From NCBI GenBank assembly GCA_948474755.1, contig CAOLHI010001139.1, positions 124,001 through 188,000 of the forward strand: 64,000 nucleotides of DNA. The letters are read 5' to 3'. Made by a program: the position numbers and the translations under genes. Position 1 is the stretch's first letter; every line of letters begins with the position of its first letter. Source of the DNA: Ctenosaura bakeri. Taxonomy: Eukaryota > Chordata > Lepidosauria > Squamata > Iguanidae. Positions 20,803 to 33,203 of the stretch are shown in pieces. The notes below the pieces were generated by a model. It made no database searches, was not told the origin of the DNA, and worked only from the letters and a program-made list of their open reading frames with translations.

Positions 20803-22469
20803 CTCCCCTTTTCCTACTCTCACAATAAAAGAAGGAAATGTTTTCTGTGTTTGTGTTCATTCGTGTGTCATTCGGAAACGATCTCTGCTCCAAATGGAGA
20901 GATGGAAGGAATTTGTGTCAGTGGTTGGATGGGTGGAGGAGAAGGATGTGGAGAAGGCAGGGAGTTGAGATATGTTCCATCTCTGAGCATCTTAGGAAAG
21001 CTTTGATCAGCATCCCATCACCCCTGCTGCGGCCAGTGCTGCTCCGTGTTGTTTGTGTACATCTCTGTCTCTCCAGTAGCTGCATCCAACCCTCTGCTTC
21101 TTTCTGTCACGTGTGTCATCAGGTTCTCATCCACTCTCTTCAGGCTTCCTCTTCGTACACACATAAACACACATTCACTGACCAAAATACAGATTGCCCA
21201 GACTGCACTGGGACAGATCAATGAGGAGCAGGAACTAATTATTCATTTCTGTCCAGATCTTCCCAGGATACTTCCTTGGCAGGTCATCTTCTGCAAATGT
21301 TTTATGTTCCTGGGGATGTGCCTGAGGATTATTTTTCTGGGGAAAGGACATATCTCTCAGAAGTTTGAGCAAAGGAGGCTGATCTGTTAGGACACATGGG
21401 ACCCTGACATACCTCTGGTTGAGGTCACTCTTAAGAAAACCACTCCTGAATGAATACCTCCCTGTCCCACATATGCGGATGTCTGAATGCTTTCTTGCCT
21501 CCCTCTGTGTGTGGGTATGTTGGTGCAGGTATGCATCCATAATGCACTCTTTTCCCTGACTTTGCCCATCACTCATGAGTTGACCCATCCTTAGGCTGCT
21601 GGCCTTGCATCACACCAGTTGGAATGGGCACCAGCCACCATTGGTTTTACAGGGTATAACTCATTCATGTACATAATTCAGTCTCTCCCTTTATACCCGC
21701 TCTTCCCTTTCTCTCACTGTCTCTTCTTTTCTCTTGCTTTCCCTCTCTCAGTTTCTCCTCTTTTCTCTCCCTTTTTCTTTTGCTGGCTTCCCCTTTCTTT
21801 TGCTTTCTTTCACGATAATTTTAAAAAGCAGGCAGAGGAAATGTAAATGTATGTAAATTACATATAAATTAACATAGAATTCATCACCCATTTGATTATT
21901 AGTCCTCTTACGTTAGCCATTTGTCCAATCCATCATATTGTAATTAATTAGTTAAATTACTTCTCTCTTCTGACATTTTGATAATTAGTTCTTGCATTCT
22001 AGTACAGTATTGTAGAAACTTATCCCAGCAGCCGGAAGAATCTCTGTCTCTCGCCCTCCCAAAGGTTCTTATAATAGGTTGTCTTATTGCTATGGCCTAA
22101 GAATGATACATCTTTTCCTGTCTTCTGCTAGTAGAAGTTTTCTTCCAATTCTGAGCTACTAACATGTGTGTTACAATCTTTGCTTATTTAGGAAGGCTTG
22201 AAATTGGACTTTGCAGCTGACATGAAGAATTACAATTAAGATGTTAGCCCAGTCTGTGAGATTTTAAAAATTCAAAACAAAGAGAAAAGTATAAAATAAC
22301 ATATACTGACAGCAAATATAATTTTCTGAGTGTCCATCCTTAGGTAGCCAAAATCTTTACAGTGCCACTCCTTATAGAGCCAGTAATCCACTAGTCAATT
22401 CATATAGCAATAATCTTTATAAACTAATCTTTGTGTAGCCAATAATCCTTATTAGATTTATAATCAGTC
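20803..22469. other. No gene; pyrimidine tract at 21680-21815
   Basis: Mostly plain sequence. A CT/TC-rich tract (ctcttccctttctctcac and similar) lies at about 21680-21815. A run of short similar words (AGCCAATAATCC, AGCCAGTAATCC) at 22360-22460 may be a decayed tandem repeat. No exon is supported. Confidence 0.45.
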
Positions 22470-22850
22470 CTCATAGCCTGGAGAAGAGAAAGTTAAAAGG
22501 TGACATGATTGCTGTGCTTAACTATTTGAACTTATGTCCTATGAAATATGGAGCAAGCTTGTTTCCTGCTGCTCCAGAAACTAGGACATAGAGTAATAGC
22601 TTCAGACTTCAGGAAAAGAGATTCTCCCTAACCATTAGGAACAACTTCAGATGGTAAGAGCAATTTGACAGTGGACTACGCTGCCTCCGAGTGTAGTGGA
22701 GTCTCATTCTTTGGAAGTTTTTAAACAGAGCCTGGATGGCCATCTGTTTGTAGTGCTTTGACTGTTTATTCTTACATGGCAGGGGATTGGACTTGATAGC
22801 CCTTGTAGTGCCTTTCATCTTGATAATTCTATGATTTTACGATTCTACCT
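22470..22850 (+). mobile_element. CR1 LINE 3' end (degraded)
   Basis: Starts in AGCCTGGAGAAGAGAAAGTT (the SLEKRKL region of CR1 ORF2) and runs through CTGCTCCAGAAACTAGGACA and GAGTGTAGTGGAGTCTC to the 3' signature TTCTATGATTTTACGATTCT. Several stops and indels are present. Confidence 0.88.
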
Positions 22851-23053
22851 GTGAACAAAATTCTTACTTTCTATTAGTTTAAACACATCTTGGTTTGAAA
22901 AGCTGCTGGCTCATGATCTAATGCATAACCTCTTTATCACTTCAACACTCACAACGGAACATAAGCCAGCACTAGAACTACATGATGTTCATCCTAATAT
23001 ATACCTAATGTCTACCACTGCAAAAAGAGTGGCTTTAGCCTCACAGTGTTGAG

Positions 23054-23275
23054 AGCCAGTTTGGTCTGAGCATTGAACTATGACTCTGGAAAACAGGGTT
23101 TGAATACCATTTGGGCATGAAAACCCACTGAGTGACTTTAGGCAAATCACATTCTCTTTGCTTCAAAAGCAAATCCTCCTCTGAACCAAGCTTGTAAAGA
23201 AAATCACATGATAGGATTGCCTTAGGGTTGTCATAAATCAGAAACAACTCAAAGGCATACAACAACAGCAACAAT
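23054..23275 (+). mobile_element. tRNA-derived Sauria-type SINE with AACAACAGC tail
   Basis: Head GCCAGTTTGGTCTGAGCATT, diverged box B (GGGTTTGAATACC), the AAACCCACTGAGTGACTTTA block, and an RTE-like end AACTCAAAGGCATACAACAA. Full length in plan but diverged. Confidence 0.88.
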
Positions 23276-25811
23276 AGGTAATTGTTCCTTCATTATTGGA
23301 AAATGGAATGAATGACATATAAGCAGTTATTTATAACTAATTACTTCCAAGCACTGATCCTTAGCCCACATTGTAAAGGGATTTAAAGATAAGGTAGGTA
23401 TCAGTGTTTGGCATCATCAGACATGTGTTCCAAAGTAATGGGCAGTAATAGTGATGCAAACAGGTGAATGAACTTGGGAAACTGGGGTTACTAGAGAGAT
23501 CTGTTTATAATAGCTAAGGGCAAAGCATGCTCCTGAGACCCTATGCAGTCCCCTACAGCTGTTTTTGCAACCCTTGCTTTCTCCAGACTCCTGAGATGAC
23601 CCTTTTTCTAAGGGGTGAATATCTTCTCCCCAAAAACTCCAAGAGCAGTGATTCAGATTCTGAATAGTTTTGCAGACTTCCTTTGAATTAACATCAGAAC
23701 AATCTGTTTTTCTGAGTCTCCCTTTTTTTTTTTCTATCTGTACAGTCCTCAAAGGAGTCTGGAGCCAGAAAATTGGTCCCTAGATATATCACTGATGTCC
23801 TAGTCTACTAGAATTTAGTCTGGAAGTGATCCTGATAGAAAATGGTCCTGTTTGCTATGCAATGAGAAGGAAATCAGCATGGGTGGATAATTTGGTGATG
23901 GTGGAAACAAGATGATGGGCAGAAGAACTATAATGACAGCCCGTAAGGCCATGAGGAGCACATGAGTTACCCAGGGCACAGATTGTACATTCCTGAAACA
24001 GAGGATGTTATGCAAAGCACCAGGATATGCTACACATAGTCACAGAAGTTGCAGCAAATAACTTCCATATCAATGGAATAGTGAATTCATTCCATGTTTT
24101 AGCCTGAATTTTAAAGGACTTAGCTGTCCCCTGCCTATGAATTGCAAGTGTCCAAAGGGAAAGTCACTTACAGGGAGCAGCTACAGGGCTGTCTAGGTCA
24201 TGCACAAGTGATCCAAGAAGACGAAGGATGGCACAGGACAAGATCTCAGCCAGCACAGAGGTTGTTACACAAGCCAGTAGTCCAAAAAGCCAAAAAGAGA
24301 TGAGACAAGGAATCATCAAATGTGCTCAGTTTGGGGGTCAAGAATACCAGAGAACACAGGAAAACCAAAAGCATGTCCAGTCAAAAAGGGTGTGTGCTGA
24401 GAACAACAAGGATTCCTTACAGCTGCTGGGAGGAGCCTCTGCATCCCAGATGGTTCCTACAGTTTTTCCTTGTCTTCACTGGACTTCAAAGGGTGTCCTG
24501 CAAAGTAGGAAGCCCCTCAGGTGCTTTAGCCATCAGTTTCTCAGATTCAGAGGAGGAATCATTTGGAGTGACAAACGCTTCACGATCCAATTCCTCTGCA
24601 TCTGGTTCCTTGGATTTCAGAGGGTGAGTTATGACATTATCCAAGGTGTTGAACCCTATACTCCAAATAGATTCAGCACCTTGGACAGCCCCTATAATAT
24701 TTTGACACTGATGGCTCTAGTAAATAAATGATGGTAATAATAACTAAAACCAGAGCAGACTCACCATGCCAATGATCTGGGAACCACCAACCACCATGGC
24801 TTCATGACCTCCCTTCTGCATGTAGGCCTTGCCCATCACTGCATTAACAGGCATTTTCCTCATATTTATATCTGTACTAAAGAAATTGGGGTGAGGTGGG
24901 AGAAGATCATACACTCTATGAATAGGGGGTTGTTACTGTGCTGTCCTTCTGGGGTAAAAATATACTTTCAGGCATCTTCGTTTTAATTGATTATTTTGTA
25001 TGTGTGCTTTAGAACTGAAGATGAAACCAGGCACAGAGTCCCTGGGCTAGCAGCAGGGTAGACACAATTTCAGCTCGGTTTCTAACGAAGGTGAAAAACA
25101 ACAATAGCACTGGAGTCAAATTGATCAAAAAAGAGAAAGTTCGGTTATTATTCTTCTCTGCAAGCGAAGCCTTATCTTCTACAAAGACTTGTTACTGGGC
25201 CGAGGCCAATAATTAACAGAACAATCAAACAATCTCTCCTGCTTTCTCAGGGACTTAAAAGTCATCATCTGGAAGAATTCATGAGCATTACCCTCTTCCT
25301 TTCTGCTCTGGGGCTGCATTGTGTATGATCTCTCCAGTTTCTTTTCCCAGCAATATGTGCAGCCTTATAATGATTTTGTTCTTTAAAAAGAAAACTAGCC
25401 ATTAATGGCATGGATAAAAATGCAGCACTTGCTGAGCTGTGTTTAAAAACTTGTAGCAAGGGAAAGGAAAGGAGGTAATATATATGATCTAAATATATAT
25501 TTTCTAGTTCCATTATGAGCTGACATGATGTAGTGTTTACAGCAGTGTGGGCAATGCATGGTCTGTGGGCCAATACACCTCCAAAATTCAGTGGAGTGGC
25601 AATTAAAAAGAGACTTTGCCTTTTCACTCTAAAACATGGTGCACAGAGAACACAGACCATGACCTAAATCCTCTTGTTAGTCTCAACTGGATTAGAACCA
25701 TTGGAAGAGTTGGATGTGTCAGCTCACCATACTGCTGTTGATTCAGTGGGTCTACTCTAGTTGGGAGTAACCAACAGAATTCTAGTCAAGATTTACCATC
25801 ATCACTTAGAT
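23276..25811. other. No gene identified
   Basis: About 2.5 kb without a feature I can name. A 167-codon frame at 24228-24731 has no recognisable domain and biased composition (Q, S, R). A block at 24620-24730 (AAGGTGTTGAACCCTATA) resembles pieces at 47800-47870 and may be an old dispersed repeat. Confidence 0.4.
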
Positions 25812-25935
25812 GTGAGCCTGACTGGGTGAGCTTGGACCTGTTGCCATCTCTGGTCCTCATCTACCTCAGAGGGCTTTTATAGGGATAAAAATGGGGATAA
25901 GGACAATGTATAAATCTAAAAAAAAAAAAATAAAA
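25812..25935 (+). mobile_element. Sauria SINE 3' fragment with A tail
   Basis: Blocks GACTGGGTGAGCTTGGACCT, CATCTACCTCAGAGGGCTTT and ATAGGGATAAAAATGGGGAT follow the usual order of the Sauria SINE body (GGGTGACCTTGGGCC, CCTCACAGGGTT, GGATAAAATGG). It ends ACAATGTATAAATCTAAAAA. The tRNA-derived head is missing. Confidence 0.65.
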
Positions 25936-26164
25936 TGAATGAATGAACACTAATTTTAATGGGAAGAAATTATTCCCTCCCTCCCAAAAAAGAGCTCTAT
26001 AGATTTCTCTTTTCATTCTTTTTTCGAAACAGTCCTACATGCAATTTGCATATGAAGACAGGAAGCTGCTCTGCACTAAATCAGATCATTGCCAGAGTCA
26101 TGCTATCAATCCAGGTAGCCCAAGCTGTCAACTCAGAATGGCAGCAGGTCTCTCGGATTTCAGA

Positions 26165-26305
26165 CAAGGTTCTTCCCTAGTCCTACCTGGAGATCCTTGG
26201 TTTTCTCTTGATGGTCTTTCTTCAAGTACTAACCAGGACTAATTCTTAAGTTCCAAAATCAGACAAGATTGGGTGTATTAAGGTGGTAAGGGTGCCTGGT
26301 CATAT
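26165..26305 (-). mobile_element. 5S rRNA-derived SINE (copy 3), diverged
   Basis: The minus strand reads TTAGTCCTGGTTAGTACTTG then GAAGAAAGACCATCAAGAG, the 5S box C region with changes. The box A region lies at about 26240-26275 (CTTGTCTGATTTTGGAACTT). The tail is mostly lost. Confidence 0.65.
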
Positions 26306-27240
26306 TACATATTGTTCTCTTCTATTTTTGGAAATACCCTCAAGGATACAGGATAAAAATACAAAACACTAACAGATGCAAAAAAACAAAAGCCTATCAC
26401 ATCAATAAAAATAATAGCTGGAGTTCTCTGTTGTGGTCTATATTGTGTAACTTTTCACATGCTTAGTTACATAGCAAAGACACTAAGGAAACCTGTTAGT
26501 GAATTGTGAAGATGTGTAATAGCTTCCACTGTGCATCAGATCTCATTGTGCTTCAGGTTTGGTTGTGCATTGGTCCCATTTCACATCAGGTCTTGTGCAT
26601 CATGTTTCCCTCAGCGTTATGGATGGAGCGGGAAGCTTTGATGTTTTTCACAGTGGGGTTTTTTAATTTTTCCTGTTTTTGCAACACATCAGTCCTATTG
26701 TGCATCGGTCTAAATGTTCTTCGGGCACTTCACTGGCTCCCTGTGTAACAGCAGCCCCTTGCTGAATCTGGACATGTGAAAATGTTCAGTCCTATTTCCC
26801 ACAGAAATAAATCACTTATGAAGGTGCAAGCCCCCAAGTGAATGACAGCCATAATGTTTGAACAGAAATAAACACACTTGTCTTGTCTTAACCTAACTCA
26901 ATAAGCAGTCCTCATGGATAGATCCAGAAACCATTTATTAAAGACTAGCATATATACCCGGCATTGCCTGGAATTTTGTTTCCTCACAGGTAACACTTGT
27001 TAGAAATACCTTAGGAATTATCTTACCTTACTTTAGGAATTAGATGTGGTTGAAATACACAGATTTGAGATCCTGTGTCTCTAGTTCCCCAAACTGTGTT
27101 GTCCAGTACCTGTAATATTTCCCCATATTCCCCAATCGAATTTGTATTCAGAGTGGTTAACATACAGAGGTTTGCTTTCTGAGAGAATACACTGGCCTCC
27201 TCCTTCTTGATGCTAGGCCTCATCTCCATAGCAGCCAACC

Positions 27241-27325
27241 AGGCCCAAGAGCTCTCTGGCTGAGAATTCTAACAGCCCCAGTCTAAACTGCGAAGCCCAG
27301 AATTCCACAGAATCTTCACAGGCAG
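27241..27325. mobile_element. PIF/Harbinger-like MITE remnant
   Basis: Retains the long-subtype centre GGCCCAAGAGCTCTCTGGCT followed by CTAAACTGCGAAGCCCAGAA and TTCCACAG. Both termini are lost. Upstream, 26944-26975 (CCGGCATTGCCTGGAATTTT) resembles a widespread CCGGCATTGCCCGG repeat of unclear class. Confidence 0.6.
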
Positions 27326-27511
27326 CCAACCATATGAGGTCTTCACATGCCTGACACTGACAAACTCACAAACTTTGAATTTTATATATTAGAATTAAGT
27401 TCTGAACACAGACAATTTTCTTGCCAGAACTGAGGATGCACACACACTTTCACTTTTCTGAACACCTCCATTCTCATGTAGTAGCCTGTACCAGTCTGTT
27501 GAAATGACCTT

Positions 27512-27945
27512 GGTCCTTTTCACACAGCATTTGCCATGCGAAAGGGCCCCTCAGGCATCGCACTAATCTCAGGAGAGGTCCACACGGCGCACTCACAATC
27601 GCACGATGCTTCAGGGTCTGGCAGGTGCCACTCGCACATTTTTTTATTTTTGGCTTTGAGTCAAAAATGGTGCATGATCATGCATCACTCTGGGGCCCCA
27701 CGTGCACTTGCCATGCGTGCAGAGCTCTGGAGCTGCGGCACTCACACTTCCTGCCCCAGCACAACCTGGGAAACTCCCAGGCTACGCTGCAGAAGGAAGA
27801 GACAGGGCTCGCGTGCAAGCAGGTGGCATCTGCAGAGCTGAAGGAACCAGGACATGAGAGCCTCTCACTGAAGGCTGCTCGTGCAATCTCTGCACTCTAG
27901 CTCGGTGAAAAGGTGCGTTGTGGAAAGGGCCCTTGGTTCCTATGC
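27512..27945. mobile_element. GGCCCTTTC-terminal DNA transposon, non-autonomous (copy 1)
   Basis: Left end GGTCCTTTTCACACAGCATT, right end GTTGTGGAAAGGGCCC. Internal blocks (CTTCCTGCCCCAGCACAACC, GCTACGCTGCAGAAGGAAGA, TCTGCAGAGCTGAAGGA) recur in the same order at 39058-39418 and 60003-60330. Flanks may hold a 3-bp TTG duplication. There is no transposase frame. Confidence 0.7.
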
Positions 27946-28523
27946 TCCAGCTCAACTCTCCATTCCATCACCCAAACATCGAAGGAAATACAACATTGAA
28001 GGAAACACAGCAAGATGCTACAGCATGCCTAAGCTGGGCAAGGCAGAGATGGCAGTGCCCTCTGACACTCTACCTGAGACTTAGTCCTACCAGTGGGCAG
28101 AATGTGAGGTGGTTGCATCAGCTGGTATGCCAGGGAATAAGAAGATGTTGAGCTGGGTGTGCTATGTAAGGTAGTGCTTTGCTGAAAATATATTCTGATT
28201 TTTCCTCAAACATTCTCATTCAACTTGAAGGAAAATAAACTGCTTTTTAAAATTAAAATAAAAAGTTGAGTGAGAAGAAAATTTCAGAGAAGTGCTCATT
28301 GGTGGGCAGAAAAGGCAAACTGGAAGCTTTGAGGAAACAAAATGAGGGCTTTGTTCTGCAATAAAAATTTTGCCCCCCAGTGATGTTCTCCTTCACTCCT
28401 CAAATTTCTGACATTAAAAAGAATGAGATGCTTAAACTCATTCACACCTAGAACTCTTACATTTGCTGTGTTCATTTTCCCTTTGGTGCTTTTGCCTGTC
28501 CTTTTTCTTTAGATGCCTAAACT

Positions 28524-29052
28524 ATGGCCCTTTCTGCACGAGGCGAGTGAATCACTCTGTGATGTTACTTACTGGCTCTTCTTGGGTCCAAAGTAACGTA
28601 GACTTTCCCTTGAGCCCTTCCGCAGGGCTCCTCTGCAGGGCGAACCAGAGCAGTGTGAGGTCTGTAGATCCGCACTGCTCTGGCTCAAAATGGCGACTTT
28701 CTGTGGCTTCCGGCTCACAATGGCAGCTTCCAGTGTCTTCGTGGGAGTGGACCAACCACTGACGCTGGCCATGACCACAGCCCGCCCTCCGCTGATCACA
28801 GGCTCACATTGGTGCGAACCTGCGCATCTGCACAGGTAAGTAGGAATGCAATGGCATGTCCCAGAATATGTAAAGACCAGATTTTTCCCATCTTTACTTA
28901 GCACGCTGGAGGACCACTTGGGGACGGGTTGGATCAGACTAAGGTGCAGAATTAAGTTAAATAGTCTGCACCTAGTCTGATCCAAGGTGTGGACGACCTC
29001 CGTGCCAGGATGCCTTGGCCCATTTTAACTGCCTTGTGTTGAAAGGGCCATA
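28524..29052. mobile_element. Larger GGCCCTTTC-terminal element with internal hairpins
   Basis: TGGCCCTTTCTGCAC at the left pairs with the right end GAAAGGGCCA, flanked by TA on both sides. The interior differs from the other GGCCCTTTC elements and holds two strong inverted repeats: CCAGAGCAGTG / CACTGCTCTGG (about 28647-28683) and GGATCAGACTA with GGTGCAGA / TCTGCACC with TAGTCTGATCC (28931-28983). No long reading frame. Confidence 0.7.
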
Positions 29053-29559
29053 ATCTGTGAGTGCTCAACTGACATTTTAAGTCACTTAGAAATTTGGGAA
29101 TGGAAGGAAAATTTCATGGGGTACAGGAGACTTCTTATTTGGAAGGAGACAATCCTCTCATACACATACACATTTTTCAGATGTACAGATTTTTATGCAT
29201 TCTCCCACTGACTAAGCCTGTTTGTGCAGATTGCTTTCAAATGAATACATTTTTTCCATGCACATCTTTTTAAAAGAAAGGCAACCCATTTTTGTGTAAG
29301 ATCTGTGAGAATCTGTAAAAGATCTGTGAGTGTGTGTAGGTATCAGCAGAAAACTTGCTTCAGTGTAAGCCTAGAAAAAATTCTTTCTGTAACATAAACA
29401 AAATAAGGAGTGAGAATGCCAGTACTTCTAGCTTCACCCTGTGAGTTGTGAGTAGAGGTATCCTTAATAACTTTTAATGTTTAGACTTCCCACAGAGAGA
29501 ATAACTCTCTTAGGCAGTGCACAGGGTGATGTAATCAAGATGACAGTCAGTCAGAAGAC

Positions 29560-30030
29560 CCCTAGTATACAGGGGTTGGAATCATAGATAAACATATTTG
29601 TTTTGATTGGGTAAATGTAAGCAACATGCAGTGAAGACCTTTGTTTTGATTGGATAACTGATAAACTGGACAAGGCTAAGGAGAAAATAAAAGCAGTTAA
29701 GATAGAGCCCCAGATTAGCGTACCTTAGTGGTGTGTCTCCAATAAGGAAAATTACTGTCTCTGACAGCCATGCTGTTCCTGGTAGACTAATTGGCTGATA
29801 AACTGCCCTGATATGCCGGTATATGCTGATACTGGTAAAACTGTGCTAAGATAGATTTATATGTCCCATTATGCTTATAATAGATGCCCATTAATATGTT
29901 TATAATATAACAGATACTGTTAAGATGTAACAATGTCCAAGGAGATTAACTGTTGAATGCCTATGTAGTGATGTGTAATCCCTCAACAAATGGTTGTGGA
30001 TATGGTATAAGGGACAGAATTCTGTACATG
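29560..30030 (+). mobile_element. Possible LTR, left part
   Basis: Two copies of TTTGTTTTGATTGG at about 41-bp spacing give inverted CCAAT boxes, as in an LTR U3 region. AT-rich sequence follows to the Tigger-like insertion at 30031. It may continue at 30420-30790. No TG...CA ends or duplication could be fixed. Confidence 0.3.
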
Positions 30031-30419
30031 TACAGTCGACCCTCCACAGTTGCAGGTTTCACTTTTGTGGATTTGATTATTCACGGATTATTTGCTGTCA
30101 CTTCTGCTGCCTCCCTATGCCATTTTTAATAGGGACTGCAAGCCTCATGAGACTGAGAAACTCGAACGAGTCTTATAAGTCCCTGTTAAAAATGGTGTGG
30201 GACAGCAGTAGAGGTGACAGTAAGCTCCACCTGCCATACACTTCTGCCTTGTGAAGGAACCCTGATGCCTCAAAGGAATCCACGGTGGGTTGAATATGGT
30301 GATCACACTTTTTTTATGAGTTAAATGTGGTTTGGGGGAGCCTAGAGTTATTCACAGTTTTTCCACTTTCACGGGGGTCCTATGCCCATAATCCTAGTGA
30401 ATGTGGAGGGAGAACTGTA
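30031..30419 (+). mobile_element. Tigger-like MITE, short subtype (copy 3)
   Basis: Left TACAGTCGACCCTCCACAGT and right GTGGAGGGAGAACTGTA are inverted repeats ending in TA. The interior (GCTGTCACTTCTGCTGCCTC, CCATTTTTAATAGGGACTGC) matches 36281-36672 and 45008-45397, the ~390-bp subtype. This interior has nothing in common with the long subtype. Confidence 0.88.
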
Positions 30420-30790
30420 AAACAATTATGAAACGTAGATATAATATCGTAATGGATACGTTGGAAGTATGAAAGAATCTGATTAGGATGAGAATGATAG
30501 TGTATACATGGCTAAGGTATGACGTTTAATTTGATAATGTTCTGCAATGTGATCATTATAGAAAAGCCTGTTAAAAAGACAGAACTATAAAGGCCCTGAT
30601 GAAATCCCCTATGAAAGTATAGCATCATAATGGTGATATGATGTGATGTCACAAATGTATGATGCCTTACATGCAATGTGATGTGATGAAGCTCAATGCT
30701 CAGACATTGACATGTCTGTGTTTCTTTTTGAAAGGAATACATGTGTTTGTATATCTATAACTGCATATAATAAATAGTCTAAAAAAGTAC
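30420..30790 (+). mobile_element. Possible LTR, right part
   Basis: A TATA-like ACTATAAAGGCCCTG lies at about 30584, and AATAAA at about 30770 is followed by T/G-containing sequence. A TATA box some 185 bp before a polyadenylation signal fits an LTR's U3-R. Host sequence could show this by chance. Confidence 0.3.
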
Positions 30791-31159
30791 CAAAGAGTCT
30801 GCTCATTTCCCATGTAAATACCCTGAAATTCTAATACTTAGGAATGCTTAAGTGGAGTGTTGATTTTCACTTGGCATCGTCATGAAGGTGACCAGAAGTT
30901 GATAATGGGACCCCAGATAGAATCCAGATTAGCTGACAAATGGCAAGGACCCTCAGTCAAAGAGACAGGAAGGGGAACCATGCCTGTTTTACTAGGGAGG
31001 CAGAGTGGAACATATGTGAGGTATGGGTGCAGAAGTACAATAAAAGCAGTACAAACAAGCAGCAATAAAAGAAGGATTATACACTTGCTTGAGACCTGAA
31101 AGCTTGAACAAATGGATACATTTTTATCCAGTATCTGTGAGATAAAAATCTGGGGAACT

Positions 31160-31285
31160 GCCATTATCACTGCAGAAGGGAGTTCCATGACTGAAGGGCT
31201 ATCATCAACAAAGCCCATTGTGGGACCAGAATGCTGGACTAGATAGACCTGTGATGTGATCCAGCATGGCACTTTTTATGTGGCG
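31160..31285 (+). mobile_element. CR1/L3-like LINE 3' end
   Basis: The block GAATGCTGGACTAGATAGAC, CTGTGATGTGATCCAGCATG and CACTTTTTATG is the 3' end of a common sauropsid LINE. Its reverse complement begins the copy at 50878. No coding part is left. Confidence 0.6.
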
Positions 31286-31379
31286 GTAAGTGGTCCCATG
31301 TTCCTTGTACTAAAAGGACATTCTCATTCATCATTCCTCTCCTTCCCTTCTCCACCCGACCCTTTGATATGCTGCTAAT

Positions 31380-31649
31380 GAGCTGGATATGTTCAGTCTG
31401 GAGAAGAAACAACATGAGAAATGAATATGACTTAAATCAAACTGCTAGATGCAGGTAGTGTTTGACAGGAACTTTAGAAGTTAACATGTATGTAAGTTAT
31501 GATTGAAGGAGTCAGTTCTATTTGATGGAAATAATAACGATTTAGACTGTGATAGGTGTCTTCAAGTATTTTAAGTGCTGTCGCTATATTTTCTGCTACT
31601 TCTGAGGGTAGGGAGCAAACCAGTGGATTAAAATTACAACAGAGAAGAT
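31380..31649 (+). mobile_element. CR1 LINE fragment, part 1 (split by L1)
   Basis: TGTTCAGTCTGGAGAAG (CR1 SLEK region) begins the fragment. Near the right edge lie AGGTGTCTTCAAGTATTTTA and GGATTAAAATTACAACAGAG, the CR1 block usually reading TTCAAACTACAGGAGAGGAG. The L1 insertion interrupts it after 31649 and the CR1 resumes at 33204. Confidence 0.75.
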
Positions 31650-33203
31650 TTTTTTTTCTTTTTCTTTTTATTAATTATATAACTGGAAAACAAAAGCAAA
31701 AAATTAAACACCATGTGTTATACATAATAATGAAAAAAAAAGGAAAAAAATTTTTTTTCCTTTAAACAACATAAACTTACATTATTATTTTTTTCTCTTT
31801 TACACTTGAAATCATAACCTTATTCAGCTTATTCCATATCATACAGCTTATACATTTTTGTTACCTATCTTTAATTCTTATTTTCATTACATTCATTTTT
31901 AATATTATAGTTTCATTCTTAATTCTATATTTTCGGCTTCCATTTAACCTATTACTATTATTAATTATAATCTTATTACTTCAAAGCCAGTTAACTTTTA
32001 ACTTTTTTTTTTTCCTTTTAAAAATTAATCATTACATATCCAATTTCATCAATAGATCACAAGTTTAACACACATGCGTAATATAAAATAAAAATAAAAA
32101 ATAAAAAATAAAAAACAAAACCAAACAAACAAACAAAAAATATATATACCCACCCCCCAGAGCCAACTTTTTATTTAATCCACTTTCCAAAATTGCCATT
32201 CTTCTTGTAATAGGGTAGCTTTACCATCTCTTATCAAAGCTTTTTCCAAAAATATTTTCCAAATTTCCTCAAAATCATTCCCTTTTGTTAAACCTTTCAT
32301 AAATCTAATTCTACATGTTAATTTATCATTAATTGCAATTTTCCACACTTCTTTATACCATTCCTCTATTTGAAATTTTTCATTTGTTTTCCATTTTTTT
32401 GCTATTATTAATCTCGCTGCAATTAACAAATTTGTTATTAATTCTTTTCTTACCTGAGTACACTCAACCTGATTATATATAGACAACAACGCTATATTTG
32501 GACATACTGGTATTACTACTCCTGTAATCTCTTTTATCTCTTTAAAAACCTTTTGCCAAAATTCCATTATCTTTTTACAATTCCACCACATATGCATATA
32601 TGTACCAATTTCTTGACATCCTCTCCAGCATAATCTTGTATATTTCTCATCTATTTGATTTAATTTCACTGGAGTCAAATACCATTTCCAAACTATTTTG
32701 TAATAATTCTCTTTTATTCTTATTGATAATTTTTTTAAATGACGTTGTTTCCAGATTTTTCTCCATTCTTGTATATCTATATTTTGTGCTGTCTCTTCCT
32801 CCCAGATTTTTCTAAGATAATCCTCTTCTTGTTCTTTTGCTAATATTTTATATATTTCACTTGTTGTACCTTTTAGTATTTCATTTTCTTGCATATTTTC
32901 TCTTTGAATAATAATTTGTTCAAATTTAGTATGTTCTTTAAAATCCTTAACATATCTTTTCATACTCTTTGTCCATTGCTCTAATTGTATGTAATTTAAC
33001 CAGGATATTTTAGTTTCCTGCAATCTCTCTTTCATTCTATCTTTATTTATCATTGTTTTCATCCAATCTTTTAATCTATATATTTTTTGTTTTTTTATTT
33101 CTTTCTCTATTATTTCTCTCAAATTCATTGGAAATTTTTCCATCATTACTATCGGAGTTAATGTTGATATATTCGGTAACAATTTTCTTTTATTTTTCTT
33201 CCA
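31650..33203 (-). mobile_element. 5'-truncated L1 LINE with exact 14-bp target duplication
   Basis: The insert is bounded by ACAACAGAGAAGAT at 31636-31649 and 33204-33217, identical in all 14 bases. It starts on the plus strand with T-rich sequence (reversed poly(A)), has about 525 bp of AT-rich 3' untranslated sequence, then an open ORF2 C-terminus reaching the right boundary. Truncation at 33203 removed the endonuclease and reverse-transcriptase core. The exact duplication and open frame make it the youngest LINE in the window. It sits in an older CR1. Confidence 0.95.
32175..33203 (-). pseudogene. L1 ORF2 C-terminal fragment, open to the truncation point
   Basis: The frame has no stop from the 5' truncation at 33203 to the terminator at 32175 (342 residues). 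It has no proper start: the 33182 position is TTG, and the frame continues upstream to the insert edge. The C-terminal Cys/His cluster of vertebrate L1 ORF2 is visible: CWRGCQEIGTYMHMWWNCKK, followed by IMEFWQKVFKEI. Composition is rich in K, I and E, as in L1 ORF2. The reverse-transcriptase and endonuclease domains are missing, so it cannot act alone. Confidence 0.93.

Noticed and set aside
24228..24731. 167-codon plus-strand frame
   Set aside because: Starts at an ATG but shows no domain, no splice context and biased residues; probably chance or an old repeat.
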